From assembly GCA_946630765.1 (NCBI GenBank), contig CAMOZF010000033.1:1-10950 (forward strand): a stretch of 10,950 nt of DNA, given 5' to 3'. Made by a program: the position numbers and the translations under genes. Under the pieces are notes generated by a model. The model saw only the letters and a list, made by a program, of their open reading frames with translations. It made no database searches and had not been told where the DNA came from. Below, in pieces: positions 1 through 7,531 of this stretch. The stretch comes from an uncultured Lachnospiraceae bacterium. Its GTDB lineage: Bacteria; Bacillota_A; Clostridia; Lachnospirales; Lachnospiraceae. The first letter of the stretch is position 1; every line of letters begins with the position of its first letter.

Positions 1-471
1 CGCGCGGCCTTGCGCGGCATAGACGATGCGGCTTGCTTTTGTCGCGATCAGCGACTGATGATTGATCTGAGCCAGGATCTCCGTCTCGACGATCTGCGCC
101 TCAACGAGATCCGAAACGACCGTCAGTACCGGTTCATTCGGGTACATGACCGTGCCTTCCGGAAAGGCGTAAACATCGCCGCTGAAGCGGAAATTCCGCA
201 GGTACTCGAGGAAGCGCTCGTCAAAAAGATTCAAAGAGCGCAGATACGAAATGTCCTCCTCTTCAAAATGCATGCCGGTCAGATACTGCAGCACCTGTTC
301 GAGGCCCGCAAAGATCGCGAAGCCGCCGCCGTCCGGGTTTCTTCTGTAGAAAACGTCAAAGGCGACCTTTCTGCCGCTGTCCTCCGACAGGAAATACCCC
401 TGTGCCATCGTCAGCTCGTAGAGGTCCATCATCATCGTCAGATTTCTCTTATCATAGATATCGGTTCGCAT
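1..471 (-). CDS. pncB: Nicotinate phosphoribosyltransferase, N-terminal part (cut by window edge)
   Basis: The first 157 codons are present; the gene runs off the left edge with no stop. The enzyme joins nicotinate to PRPP, with ATP hydrolysis, to give nicotinate mononucleotide, the committed step of the Preiss-Handler NAD salvage route in the cytoplasm. The family is recognised from the conserved start (residues 10-25, NLTMMMDLYELTMAQGYF), the following FDVFYRRNP and GGGFAIFAGLEQ blocks, the FPEGTVMYPNEPVLTV stretch, and the helix ending TEILAQINHQS before the ATKASR segment. The family is usually 450-500 residues, so about a third is visible; the catalytic His lies beyond the edge. The ATG at 471 is preceded by GGAGG, which overlaps the pncA stop codon, only 11 bases away, so the two genes are co-transcribed and probably translationally coupled. 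Identification is confident; start is well supported. Confidence 0.95.
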   Translation of the reverse strand, partial: MRTDIYDKRNLTMMMDLYELTMAQGYFLSEDSGRKVAFDVFYRRNPDGGGFAIFAGLEQVLQYLTGMHFEEEDISYLRSLNLFDERFLEYLRNFRFSGDVYAFPEGTVMYPNEPVLTVVSDLVEAQIVETEILAQINHQSLIATKASRIVYAAQGRA

Positions 472-482
472 CCGTCCCCTCC

Positions 483-998
483 TCAGTGTACCGCCACCTG
501 GCAGCTTCTCATCGTCTCAAGCGCCGCCTCGTGTTTCTCCGGCGTAACACCGGCGCAGCATCCGGCGTCGACCGACATCGGAATCTCGGGCATGGCGGCC
601 TTCAGAAGAAGGGCATTGCTGATCACACAGATGTCCGTGCAGAGGCCGACAAGTTCAATGCTTTCGATCTCTTTCTCAATGCTTTTCAGATAGGCGCACA
701 GATCCACCGAGCCAAAGGTAATCTTCTCAAAAGCCTTTGCATTTTCCGTAAAGGGCTGCAGCTCGGGAATGATCTCATGCCCGGGCGTTCCCTTGATGCA
801 GTGCTCCACCGGAAGATTCCGGCCTTCCTGCGTTTTCAGATATTCAGGCGTGTGGGTGTCCTTTGTAAAGATCAGCTCTCCCTGAAAATCCCGGACTTTT
901 TTCACGACGGCCGGCACGATTTCCTGTGCCTCTTTTGTCCCGAGACTGCCGTCCACAAAATCCTTCTGCATATCAATGACAAGCAATATCTTTTTCAT
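483..998 (-). CDS. pncA: Nicotinamidase (isochorismatase-like cysteine hydrolase)
   Basis: This 171-residue protein deamidates nicotinamide to nicotinate plus ammonia, feeding the pncB product encoded immediately downstream. The cysteine-hydrolase catalytic triad is readable: Asp9 in VIDMQKDF, Lys92 in FEKITFGS and the nucleophile Cys124 in GLCTDICV. The usual metal ligands are Asp47 and His49 (KDTHTPEY) and His66 (PVEHCIKGTPG, the family's HCIxGTxG block). The cis-peptide region follows in CVISNALL, and the C-terminal DAGCCAG stretch fits too. Length is typical for the smaller bacterial nicotinamidases. The ATG at 998 is preceded by AAGGAGG at five bases spacing, a very strong site. It is the first gene of a pncA-pncB operon with its own promoter. 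A related isochorismatase or peroxyureidoacrylate hydrolase is the alternative, but the HCIxGTxG block and the pncB partner argue for nicotinamidase. Confidence 0.95.
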   Translation of the reverse strand: MKKILLVIDMQKDFVDGSLGTKEAQEIVPAVVKKVRDFQGELIFTKDTHTPEYLKTQEGRNLPVEHCIKGTPGHEIIPELQPFTENAKAFEKITFGSVDLCAYLKSIEKEIESIELVGLCTDICVISNALLLKAAMPEIPMSVDAGCCAGVTPEKHEAALETMRSCQVAVH

Positions 999-1025
999 AT
1001 CCGCCTCCTTCCTGTAGACACTCCG

Positions 1026-1054
1026 AGTATAACACAGACGGCCGTAAAAAACAA
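1026..1054 (-). promoter_or_regulatory. Putative sigma-A promoter of pncA-pncB
   Basis: Read on the minus strand, TTGTTT (1049-1054) is followed by a 17-base spacer and TATACT (1026-1031). Transcription would begin near 1019, giving a leader of about 20 bases that contains just the ribosome binding site. The -35 box lies inside the left arm of the hairpin at 1042-1086. In Firmicutes niacin salvage genes are commonly controlled by the repressor NiaR; no clear NiaR palindrome was recognised here. Confidence 0.65.
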
Positions 1055-1086
1055 TGTCCGCATCTGTCGCACACTGTTTTTTACGG
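1042..1086 (-). terminator. Long inverted repeat, probable terminator of the lipoprotein gene
   Basis: CCGTAAAAAACA (1042-1053) and TGTTTTTTACGG (1075-1086) are perfect 12-base complements. The pairing continues inward for four more pairs, a G/G mismatch and two GC pairs, leaving a seven-base loop. It lies 21 bases after the stop of the lipoprotein gene and its U-rich 3' arm fits a rho-independent terminator for minus-strand transcripts, although the T run is inside the stem rather than after it. It also covers the pncA -35 box, so an operator role is possible. Confidence 0.65.
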
Positions 1087-1106
1087 TCTTTCCGTCCTCA
1101 TGAAAA

Positions 1107-2843
1107 TCACCCGGCAAACATCATGCCGTCGAAAAGCTCCTCGATGTCGATTCCATTGATGAGAGTCTTCCAGTTTTTCTCATCCCGCTCCACTTCAAGA
1201 AGAACTACCGTGCCGTCCTCCGCAAAGGCCTGAACACGCGCCTTTCCGTCGGAGCGGTAAAGGATAATTTTATCGCCCTGATGCAGGGTCATTTCCCCGG
1301 TCTTCTCACTGGTTTCCTGATCAAGCGTATCCACCGTAAGGTCCTGAAGCATGGTCAGCGTATGATTCGGCTGCATCTCGTACCATTCCGACAGCGGGAC
1401 CGGAAGTCCGTCTTCTCCGACTTTGTAATAGCGGCTGATACTATAGGAGCTCAGAAGATGCGTCGGGCTGCTCATATCAAAACGCATCGGATCCAGATTA
1501 ATCTCGTAAAGTGCTGTCTCACTCCTGCCTTTTTCCTGATCAAAGTCGTCGTCCGATTGCAGGAAGTTTCGCATGCCTTCAGGTACGGAACCGACAAATA
1601 CCGGTTCCTCGTTCTGCACATCAAATACAAAGGTTTCCCCGTATCCGTTCTCATAATCCGCCGAAATATAGACATAGCTTCTGCCGTCTCCGAGGCACAT
1701 CAGAAGGCAGGAACCGACCCCGAGGCTGCTGGTTTCCTGGCTAACCGTCTTTCCGTCCAGCGAAACATGAAGCGCTTTGATGTAGTACTCATCTCTCCAT
1801 TCTGCCTGAAGAAGAAGTTCCCTGCCGTCCGAAAGGCGGACCGGCTTTCCCGGCTCGAGGAAAAGCACATAGTTTTCAGGCACATTCAGCACCTTCTCAG
1901 TAAAGAGCGATTCATTTCCCCGGAAGAGAATATCCAGGGAGAACTCCGGCACCGCAGCGGGGAAGACGTCGCCTGCGTCAAAGAAGAAGCGGATCCTGTC
2001 ATAGCCGACCGAAAAGATCATTTCAGAAGGCTCCACGCCTTCGAAGAAATAGTCCACCTCTTCCGCCGGGATTTCCGGTATTTCGGAAATATAGGCCTTC
2101 ATCTCTTTCCGAAGGAGTTCCATCAGGGAAGGGATATCCGTCACGAGATCCGAGAGCTTCAGGACCTTTGTGCTCTCCACGTCCAGATTGACCGTCTCGG
2201 TATAAGTCCAGGGACGCGCGGCACCCGCGTAGAGGTAATCATTGTGGATAACATAGCTCAGAATACTGTTGTCCGAGCGAAGAACTGTCATATCAGACTG
2301 GTAGCTGGAACTGGAGCCGTCGGTCGCCTTTTCGGATGCGTCCAGCAGATCTTTCTGAAGCTTCTCGAAATCCTCAAGCCTTTTCAGCTTCTGATCCGTC
2401 AGGGCTTCATGAAAATCCGACCAGAGAAGCTGTTCATCCTGCCGCATCTCCGGGACATCCATGCCCATGCTGCAGACCATGCGATAACGCTCATTTTCAT
2501 AAACCGATTTGTAAAAACCGTATTTTTCTTTCAGAAGGTGCATCAGCACCGGCTTTTTCTCTTCTTTGGGCGCTTCGGTCTCTTCCTCAGAAGAAGTTTC
2601 CGACGCAGATTCTTCTTCCGTTTCGCTCTCTTTGCTGCTGTCTTCCGTTGAAAGGGCTTCCGAAATCCCGGACTCCGCTTCCGAAACCGCAGACGAGAGC
2701 CCGCTCTCGATTTCATCCGCCGCAGAAGACAGCTCCTCCTGCAGAGATTCCCTGAGCTTTCCCGCAAGCTTACCCACGCAGCCGCAGAGAAGCATCGAAA
2801 CAAGTGCCGTCAGGGAACAGGCGATCATAATTTTCTTTCTCAT
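1107..2843 (-). CDS. Predicted lipoprotein with Ser/Glu-rich linker and DUF3298-like region
   Basis: A 578-residue secreted, membrane-anchored protein of unknown function. I chose the ATG at 2843 because AGGAGG lies seven to eight bases before it; the in-frame ATG 15 bases upstream at 2858 has no such site and itself abuts the AGGAGG. Residues 1-22 form a lipoprotein signal (MRKK, hydrophobic core, lipobox L-C-G with modified Cys22). Residues 30-98 are low complexity, first amphipathic then a Ser/Glu tether. Residues about 185-310 resemble DUF3298/RsiV-type extracellular domains: an AGAARPWTYTETVNLDVES block, then LKLSDLVTD, then a strand-rich end (FSVGYDRIRFFFDAGDV). The rest is strand-rich with no identified fold, ending in an SH3-like stretch of about 100 residues. 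The GTPase remnant sits just upstream. No promoter was found, so read-through from the HlyC/CorC operon is possible. The lipoprotein call is firm, the domain call tentative. Confidence 0.8.
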   Translation of the reverse strand: MRKKIMIACSLTALVSMLLCGCVGKLAGKLRESLQEELSSAADEIESGLSSAVSEAESGISEALSTEDSSKESETEEESASETSSEEETEAPKEEKKPVLMHLLKEKYGFYKSVYENERYRMVCSMGMDVPEMRQDEQLLWSDFHEALTDQKLKRLEDFEKLQKDLLDASEKATDGSSSSYQSDMTVLRSDNSILSYVIHNDYLYAGAARPWTYTETVNLDVESTKVLKLSDLVTDIPSLMELLRKEMKAYISEIPEIPAEEVDYFFEGVEPSEMIFSVGYDRIRFFFDAGDVFPAAVPEFSLDILFRGNESLFTEKVLNVPENYVLFLEPGKPVRLSDGRELLLQAEWRDEYYIKALHVSLDGKTVSQETSSLGVGSCLLMCLGDGRSYVYISADYENGYGETFVFDVQNEEPVFVGSVPEGMRNFLQSDDDFDQEKGRSETALYEINLDPMRFDMSSPTHLLSSYSISRYYKVGEDGLPVPLSEWYEMQPNHTLTMLQDLTVDTLDQETSEKTGEMTLHQGDKIILYRSDGKARVQAFAEDGTVVLLEVERDEKNWKTLINGIDIEELFDGMMFAG

Positions 2844-2882
2844 TACGTTCCTCCTCATCTGTTTCCGTCCTGTACTTACTGT

Positions 2883-2919
2883 CTGCCGGTCAGGTCCTTT
2901 CCAAGTGCTCTACCGGCAG
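2883..2919. repeat. 8-base perfect inverted repeat at the break point of the GTPase remnant
   Basis: CTGCCGGT (2883-2890) and ACCGGCAG (2912-2919) are perfect complements separated by 21 bases. No T run follows on either strand, so it is not a standard terminator. The remnant's stop codon and the point where its similarity to translation GTPases ends both lie within this hairpin. Confidence 0.5.
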
Positions 2920-3057
2920 GAAATCGCTCGTCGTTGTACCTTCATCGACACTGCCGCTTCTCCGGATGCCATGCGACTGAAACAGAAGTGCCTCTGTCAG
3001 CGTGGTCTTTCCGGCATCGACATTTGCCTGAATTCCTATAATGTAACTCTTTTGCAT
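2890..3057 (-). pseudogene. N-terminal remnant of an EF-G/TetM-type translation GTPase
   Basis: A 55-codon frame starting with ATG at 3057 and ending TGA at 2890-2892. Residues 5-25 (YIIGIQ then [15 protein letters not shown]) are an exact match in pattern to the G1 P-loop of EF-G-like factors and tetracycline ribosomal protection proteins ([12 protein letters not shown]). The next part, [21 protein letters not shown], follows the same family through the start of switch I, where a DxxxxERxRGI motif is expected; instead the frame gives HLERT and stops. Full proteins of this family are about 640-700 residues, so more than 90 percent is missing: no G2 threonine, G3, G4 or later domains. The start has only a weak GAAG site very close to the ATG. 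It sits 25 bases after the HlyC/CorC gene and 46 before the lipoprotein start. Best read as the surviving stump of a deleted gene; a functional micropeptide is unlikely but not excluded. Confidence 0.8.
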
Positions 3058-3082
3058 CTTCTTCTGCAGTTTCAGGTCTGCA

Positions 3083-4372
3083 TTACTTTTCAGTATCTTC
3101 CGGATCGCTTTCTTCCGTCTCTATTTTCCTGACATGCAGTTTTTCGACACGGCGCTCATCCATTTCCAGCACTTCGATGGAATAGCCGTCATATTCCACA
3201 TGATCGCCCACCTTCGGGAACTCGCCGAGGTACTCGATCATCCAGCCGCCGGCCGTGTTGCTTTCGAATTCAAAGGTCTCCTCAGGAATACCAAGAAGCT
3301 CACAGAAATCGTCAATATTCATATCGCCGTCGATCGTGAAATCATTTTCGCCGGTCCGGACAACTTCTTCTTCAATCGTATCCGTTTCGTCCCAGATATC
3401 GCCGACGATCTCCTCGAGAATGTCCTCCATTGAAATCACGCCGAGAGTTCCGCTGTATTCGTCCGTCACGATCGCCAGATGCTGCCGCGCGCCCTTCATC
3501 GTATCCAGACACTGCGGAAGCTTCATCGTCCGGTAGACGAAGCAGGCCGGCATCATCAGCTCCCGAAGATTGGTCTCTTCCTCGGAGGCCAGGGATTTCA
3601 GCAGATGATTCAAATGAATCACACCGATGATATTGTCGATGCTGTCCTCATAAACCGGCAGCCGGCTGTGAGAGGACTGCAGCACCACTTCCATAATCTC
3701 TTCGGGGTCGTCGTCAATCGCGATCGCTTCCATGTCGACACGCGCCGTCATGACTTCCTCCGCGGAAATATCCGAAAAATCAATCGCTGCCGACAGAAGC
3801 TCCGAGCGGTCGGAATCCAGCACGCCCTCATCCTCCGCAGTCTCGATCAGAGACTGCAGCTCGGCGGCAGACTCCTCCTGATCGTTTTCCTCTTCCTCAT
3901 GAATTCCTCTCGTCAGAAGGCCGACAAGCTTCACAACAGGAAATGTAATCGGCAGGAACAAATAGATCAGGAACTGAATCATACCGGAAATCGACATCGC
4001 AAAACGGTTCGCGTACTTCTTGCAGACGATCTTCGGAATGGTCTCGCCGAATATAATGACCAGGATCGTCACGACAAGCGTTCCGAGCCAGTTCAGGCGG
4101 TCCGAACCGAAAAACAGGATAATCAGCACGGTTGTCAAAGAAGACGCCGCCGTGTTTACAAGGTTGTTGCCGACAAGGATCGTCGACAGCGTACTGTCAT
4201 AATTCGTCGAGAGACGAAGCGCGCGTCCGGCGCTCTTCTTGCCGGATTTCTCTTCGTTCTCAAGACGCACGGTATTGCAGGCGCTCAGCGCCATTTCCGA
4301 ACCCGAGAAAAAGGCGGAAGCCGCGATACACAGAACAATTCCGGCGATCACTAAAGCCATGGTCAGTGTCAT
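3083..4372 (-). CDS. HlyC/CorC (CNNM) family transporter, second of a tandem pair
   Basis: A 429-residue inner-membrane protein of the hemolysin C/CorC/CNNM family, members of which are linked to Mg2+ or other divalent cation efflux. The DUF21/CNNM membrane domain covers roughly residues 5-160, with helices near 5-24, 62-88, 94-112 and 130-152, the SGSEMALSA start block and the GETIPK motif at 109-114. A CBS pair follows at about 205-330 ([13 protein letters not shown]; then [17 protein letters not shown] and DIWDE), and a CorC_HlyC domain at about 340-418. The tail is acidic. ATG at 4372 overlaps the stop of the preceding paralog by four bases (ATGA) and has AGGAGGTG seven bases upstream, so the genes are translationally coupled. 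Length and domain order are complete. The ion carried cannot be told from sequence; hemolysin is a historical label. Confidence 0.93.
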   Translation of the reverse strand: MTLTMALVIAGIVLCIAASAFFSGSEMALSACNTVRLENEEKSGKKSAGRALRLSTNYDSTLSTILVGNNLVNTAASSLTTVLIILFFGSDRLNWLGTLVVTILVIIFGETIPKIVCKKYANRFAMSISGMIQFLIYLFLPITFPVVKLVGLLTRGIHEEEENDQEESAAELQSLIETAEDEGVLDSDRSELLSAAIDFSDISAEEVMTARVDMEAIAIDDDPEEIMEVVLQSSHSRLPVYEDSIDNIIGVIHLNHLLKSLASEEETNLRELMMPACFVYRTMKLPQCLDTMKGARQHLAIVTDEYSGTLGVISMEDILEEIVGDIWDETDTIEEEVVRTGENDFTIDGDMNIDDFCELLGIPEETFEFESNTAGGWMIEYLGEFPKVGDHVEYDGYSIEVLEMDERRVEKLHVRKIETEESDPEDTEK

Positions 4373-5655
4373 TCTTCCACCTCCTCTTCCTTCCGTTCGA
4401 TATCGATACGGATCTTGAGGATGCGGTTATGCACCACTTCGTTCACCAGAATCGTCAGGTTATGATAGGCAAATGAATCGCCGCGCGCGGGAATCCTGCC
4501 AAACTGCTCGCACACCCAGTCTGCCATCAGAAGGTTTGTGAAACGGTCCAGCTCTTCCTCGTCCTCCGGCGCTTTAAAACCGATAAAATCAAAGGTATCC
4601 TGGACGGTTTCATCTCCGTTCACCAGGTAGACATCTTTTGTGATCTCAATAATCGGATCCCGGATGATATCGTCTTCGTCCCAGATTTCCCCGACAATCT
4701 CCTCGAGGATATCCTCGACCGTCACCACGCCGAGGGTTCCGCCGTAAGAATCCGTCACGACGGCCATATTCAGCTTTCTTCTGGTCATCTCGTCCAGAAG
4801 CTCATCGATTTCCGTACTCTGATGCGCATAATACACTTCGTCCAGCAGCGGGCGCACCTGGGGAATCTTCTGGGTTTTGATATATTGCTTGAGAAATTTA
4901 CGGATCTGGAGGACGCCGATCACATTGTCGACGGTCTTCTCATAGACAAGAATCCGGCTGTGATTCTGCTTCCGGATATAATCCAGGATTTCCTCCGGGC
5001 TGTCGTTGATATTTACCGCAGCGACATCGACACGCGGCGTCAGAATGCTCGATACCGTAATATCCGCGAACTGCAGCGCGGAGGTGATCAGTTCACTCTG
5101 CTCCTCATCGATCGAGCCCTCTTCCTCCATATCCTCAATGATGTCGTAGAGCTCGTCCTCGGTCACCGAATACTCCTCAGAGTCCCCGAGAGAGCGCGCA
5201 GTAAGATTGCCGATCGCGGACAGAAGCTTCGAGAACGGCCAGAATATTTTCATCAGGATTGTCAATAAACCGGAACATGAAAGGCTCACCTTCTCATTGG
5301 CCTTTTTGCCGATACTCTTCGGGAGCATCTCTCCGAGGAAGAACATCGCCAGCGTCATAAGAAAGGTGGATAAAGTCACGGCACTGAGGCCCCATTTCCG
5401 GGTTACGATTACCGTCATGAGGGATGCCGCAGCAATATGTGCGATATTGGTACAGATCAGAAGTGTTGTGATGGCGTCATCAAAATGATCCAGCACATAG
5501 AGAACTCTTTTTGCTCTCCCGTCTCCTCTTTCCGCAGAGACTTTCACTCTGTTTCGGGAGACTGCGGAGATGGCGGTCTCCGTCAGCGCAAAATACGCCG
5601 ACGCAATAAACATAAGTACAACAAGAATCAGTTGCAATCGACTGTCATCATCCAT
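4369..5655 (-). CDS. HlyC/CorC (CNNM) family transporter, first of a tandem pair
   Basis: A 428-residue paralog of the downstream gene with the same layout: DUF21/CNNM membrane domain at about 5-155 (ALTETAISAVSRNR block, helices near 8-26, 60-84, 91-112 and 128-150, GEMLPKSIGKK at 108-118), CBS pair at about 203-325 ([29 protein letters not shown]), and CorC_HlyC domain at about 335-422 with an acidic tail. The two differ in most residues outside the motifs, so this is an old duplication or recruitment, and the proteins could pair with each other as CNNM proteins dimerise. The ATG at 5655 is the only reasonable start, since an in-frame TGA lies shortly upstream. However, its nearest GGAG is about 17 bases away, an unusually long spacing that suggests weak or atypical initiation. 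A promoter with perfect -10 lies just upstream. Confidence 0.93.
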   Translation of the reverse strand: MDDDSRLQLILVVLMFIASAYFALTETAISAVSRNRVKVSAERGDGRAKRVLYVLDHFDDAITTLLICTNIAHIAAASLMTVIVTRKWGLSAVTLSTFLMTLAMFFLGEMLPKSIGKKANEKVSLSCSGLLTILMKIFWPFSKLLSAIGNLTARSLGDSEEYSVTEDELYDIIEDMEEEGSIDEEQSELITSALQFADITVSSILTPRVDVAAVNINDSPEEILDYIRKQNHSRILVYEKTVDNVIGVLQIRKFLKQYIKTQKIPQVRPLLDEVYYAHQSTEIDELLDEMTRRKLNMAVVTDSYGGTLGVVTVEDILEEIVGEIWDEDDIIRDPIIEITKDVYLVNGDETVQDTFDFIGFKAPEDEEELDRFTNLLMADWVCEQFGRIPARGDSFAYHNLTILVNEVVHNRILKIRIDIERKEEEVEE

Positions 5656-5703
5656 CGAGTGGGTGTTTTCAACTCCTTTTCAAAATAATAATATACGGAG
5701 AAA

Positions 5704-5732
5704 ATTATACACGATATTTTTGCAAAATACAA
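5704..5732 (-). promoter_or_regulatory. Putative sigma-A promoter of the HlyC/CorC pair
   Basis: On the minus strand TTGTAT (5727-5732), a 17-base spacer and a perfect TATAAT (5704-5709) precede the first HlyC/CorC gene. Transcription would begin near 5697, leaving a leader of about 40 bases. The segment is AT-rich against its surroundings. No terminator was seen between the upstream phosphatase gene and this promoter, so read-through from the larger operon may also feed these genes. Confidence 0.7.
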
Positions 5733-5747
5733 CACCTTTTTATAAGA

Positions 5748-6467
5748 TCAGAAGCCCTCGTCCGTTGCATAGCTTATGATCGGGCCATCCTGACCGTCAA
5801 AATACATATGACCGACATCGCCGTAACTGATCATGCGCGGCACGAAGGGGACGCCCGGTTTCTTTCCGGGGAAGCTGAAAACGGTCACGCCGGTGTAGTT
5901 CGCGACAAAGGCATAATTGAAGGCCTGAAAAGGAAGATTCAGAAGCTGTGACAGAAGCACCCGCTGCATTGCCACATGGCAGAACAGCGCAATATGGTCG
6001 TCACTCGGATTCACCGGAAGATAAAAGCCTTCCTCCGTCCTCCTGTAGCCGTTCTCCTCGAGAAGCGCCGTAAGCCCCTCGGAGATCTCCCGATAGCGCT
6101 CCGGAAAATACGTATCCGACACCGCCGGATCCTTGGAAAGCGCCTCCATGTCCAGCATCCGCCGCTCGGGCGCCATCCAGTAGGTGCCTTTAATCGCCGA
6201 CAGACGCTTCGGCTCTCCATCCGGGAAATGTGTATAGGTTTCTGTCTCAAGCTCCCTGGCCCAGGGAAGAACCGTTACGGGAAGTCCCAGCTTTTCGGCT
6301 GTCGGCGCGGCAGTTTCCTGCGCACGCCCCATCGGAGAGCTGTAGATGCGGTCGATTCCGGAGCGCACCAGTCTCAGAGAAACACGTTCTGCCTGGTATT
6401 TTCCCGAAGGCAGAAGCGTGTCGCTTTTGTAGTCCGGCTCCCCGTGCCGTATGATATACAAAATCAT
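5748..6467 (-). CDS. Histidine phosphatase (phosphoglycerate mutase-like) family protein
   Basis: A 239-residue cytoplasmic protein of the histidine phosphatase superfamily. The phosphohistidine motif RHGE is at residues 7-10 (His8 accepts the phosphate). The SSPMGRAQET block supplies the second phosphate-binding Arg48. A Glu in WARELETE (Glu72) is the likely proton donor. The second catalytic His164 is in ALFCHVAMQRVL. Core length matches the branch-2-like small phosphatases plus an insert between residues 75 and 130 that may shape the substrate pocket. Substrate is unknown: such proteins act on sugar phosphates, nucleotides, cobalamin intermediates or proteins, and no neighbouring gene points to one. 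The ATG at 6467 overlaps the stop of the S1 gene (ATGA), so translation is coupled. It is the last gene of a three-gene operon. Confidence 0.9.
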   Translation of the reverse strand: MILYIIRHGEPDYKSDTLLPSGKYQAERVSLRLVRSGIDRIYSSPMGRAQETAAPTAEKLGLPVTVLPWARELETETYTHFPDGEPKRLSAIKGTYWMAPERRMLDMEALSKDPAVSDTYFPERYREISEGLTALLEENGYRRTEEGFYLPVNPSDDHIALFCHVAMQRVLLSQLLNLPFQAFNYAFVANYTGVTVFSFPGKKPGVPFVPRMISYGDVGHMYFDGQDGPIISYATDEGF

Positions 6468-7525
6468 AATTTCAATCCTTTAAGAAGGTCCGCGAGGCTT
6501 GTCGTCGCCTCCGCCTGATCACTGTACTCGGAGGGATCCTCCTCCGCCTTTTCCGTCGCAATCTGCTCAAGAAGCGCCTTTCTCGAAAGGCTCACCTTGC
6601 CGTTGTCCACCTTCGTGATGACAACCTTCAGCTTCTGTCCTTCCTTGAGGACGGCACGGATATTCTTGACCCGCTGCTCTGAAATCTGGGAAATATGCAG
6701 AAGTCCGCTGATTCCATCGCCGATATCCATAAATGCGCCGTAATCCTTCAGCGTCTCAACCGTTCCTTCCACGATATTTCCGGGCACGAGGCGGCTGATC
6801 TTCTTATTTTTCTCTTCGATCGCCTGCTCCTGGAGAAGCTCTTTCGCGGAAAGCACGAGGCGTTTCGTCTCTTCCTCCACCCCGATCACCTGAACCCGGA
6901 CCGTTTTATTCAGATATTCCTCAGTATTCTCCACGTACTCGAGCGCCAGCTTCGACGCGGGAATGAAGCCCTTGATGCCTTCCACGTAGAGGATCGCGCC
7001 CGCCTTCACAACTTCGGTGATCTTCCCCTCAACCACGGTCTTCTCTTCCATCATTGTCTTCAGCTTTTCCCAGGAAAGTTCATCATCCGCCTGCTTCCTG
7101 GAAAGCAGGATATTGCCCTTCCCGTCATCCCGGCGGATCACGGTTCCCTGGAATTCATCACCGATTTTTACCGCGCTCAGAATGTCAAAATGCGGATCGG
7201 CGCTCATTTCCTCTACTGGGATCCTGCCGGGCGCGAAGTAGTTGAGATCCATCAGGACACCGGTTTCATCGACGTCTATGACGCGTCCCGTCAGCACATC
7301 GCCGACGTGGATCTGCCGGAATGACGCTTCCAGCTCTTCCTGATAATCCGCCATTCCCAGTTCGGGAATACTCTCCGGGTCCACCTCATTGGAAATCCGC
7401 GAACGGATCAGTCCGTTTTCTCCGCGGTTGATTTTCTTCTTTTCCTCTTCTTCCGCCTTAATGGCTTCCTGCTTTTCCTCGTCCTCGGAAACCAGCTCTT
7501 CAATGCTCTTCTTTTCTTCTTCCAT
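6464..7525 (-). CDS. S1-domain RNA-binding protein (ribosomal protein S1-like)
   Basis: A 353-residue protein with a charged, Glu/Lys-rich N-terminal segment (1-70, likely coiled or disordered) and three S1 OB-fold repeats at about 74-144, 162-229 and 247-317. The third repeat has the classic VEGTVETLKDYGAFMDIGDG and GLLHISQIS strands and ends KVSLSRKALL; the second has EGIKGFIPASKLAL. Bacterial proteins with three or four S1 repeats in Firmicutes are often labelled 30S ribosomal protein S1 but differ from the six-repeat E. coli protein and may act as general RNA binders in translation or mRNA turnover. The conserved last repeat would bind single-stranded RNA. The ATG at 7525 lies six bases after the zinc-ribbon gene; its binding site is poor (GAGAG), consistent with coupling to upstream translation. 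The ATGA overlap with the phosphatase follows. Confidence 0.92.
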   Translation of the reverse strand: MEEEKKSIEELVSEDEEKQEAIKAEEEEKKKINRGENGLIRSRISNEVDPESIPELGMADYQEELEASFRQIHVGDVLTGRVIDVDETGVLMDLNYFAPGRIPVEEMSADPHFDILSAVKIGDEFQGTVIRRDDGKGNILLSRKQADDELSWEKLKTMMEEKTVVEGKITEVVKAGAILYVEGIKGFIPASKLALEYVENTEEYLNKTVRVQVIGVEEETKRLVLSAKELLQEQAIEEKNKKISRLVPGNIVEGTVETLKDYGAFMDIGDGISGLLHISQISEQRVKNIRAVLKEGQKLKVVITKVDNGKVSLSRKALLEQIATEKAEEDPSEYSDQAEATTSLADLLKGLKL

Positions 7526-7531
7526 CTCTCA

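Noticed and set aside
999..1041. Riboswitch or NiaR operator in the pncA leader
   Set aside because: The leader is only about 20 bases and no convincing regulator palindrome was seen apart from the terminator-like hairpin.
402..1103. Long plus-strand open frame opposite pncB, pncA and the following intergenic stretch
   Set aside because: It is antisense to two well identified enzymes, has no binding site and shows no protein family features.
1281..2651. 456-codon plus-strand open frame opposite the lipoprotein gene
   Set aside because: It is rich in Arg, His and Phe in the manner of an antisense shadow of Glu/Lys/Ser-rich coding; the minus-strand frame has signal peptide, lipobox and ribosome binding site.
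3479..4354. Plus-strand open frame opposite the second HlyC/CorC gene
   Set aside because: It is antisense to a gene with all family motifs and has a biased His/Arg/Gln composition.
6695..7324. Plus-strand open frame opposite the S1 repeats
   Set aside because: Same grounds: the minus strand encodes clear S1 repeats and this frame has no start signal.
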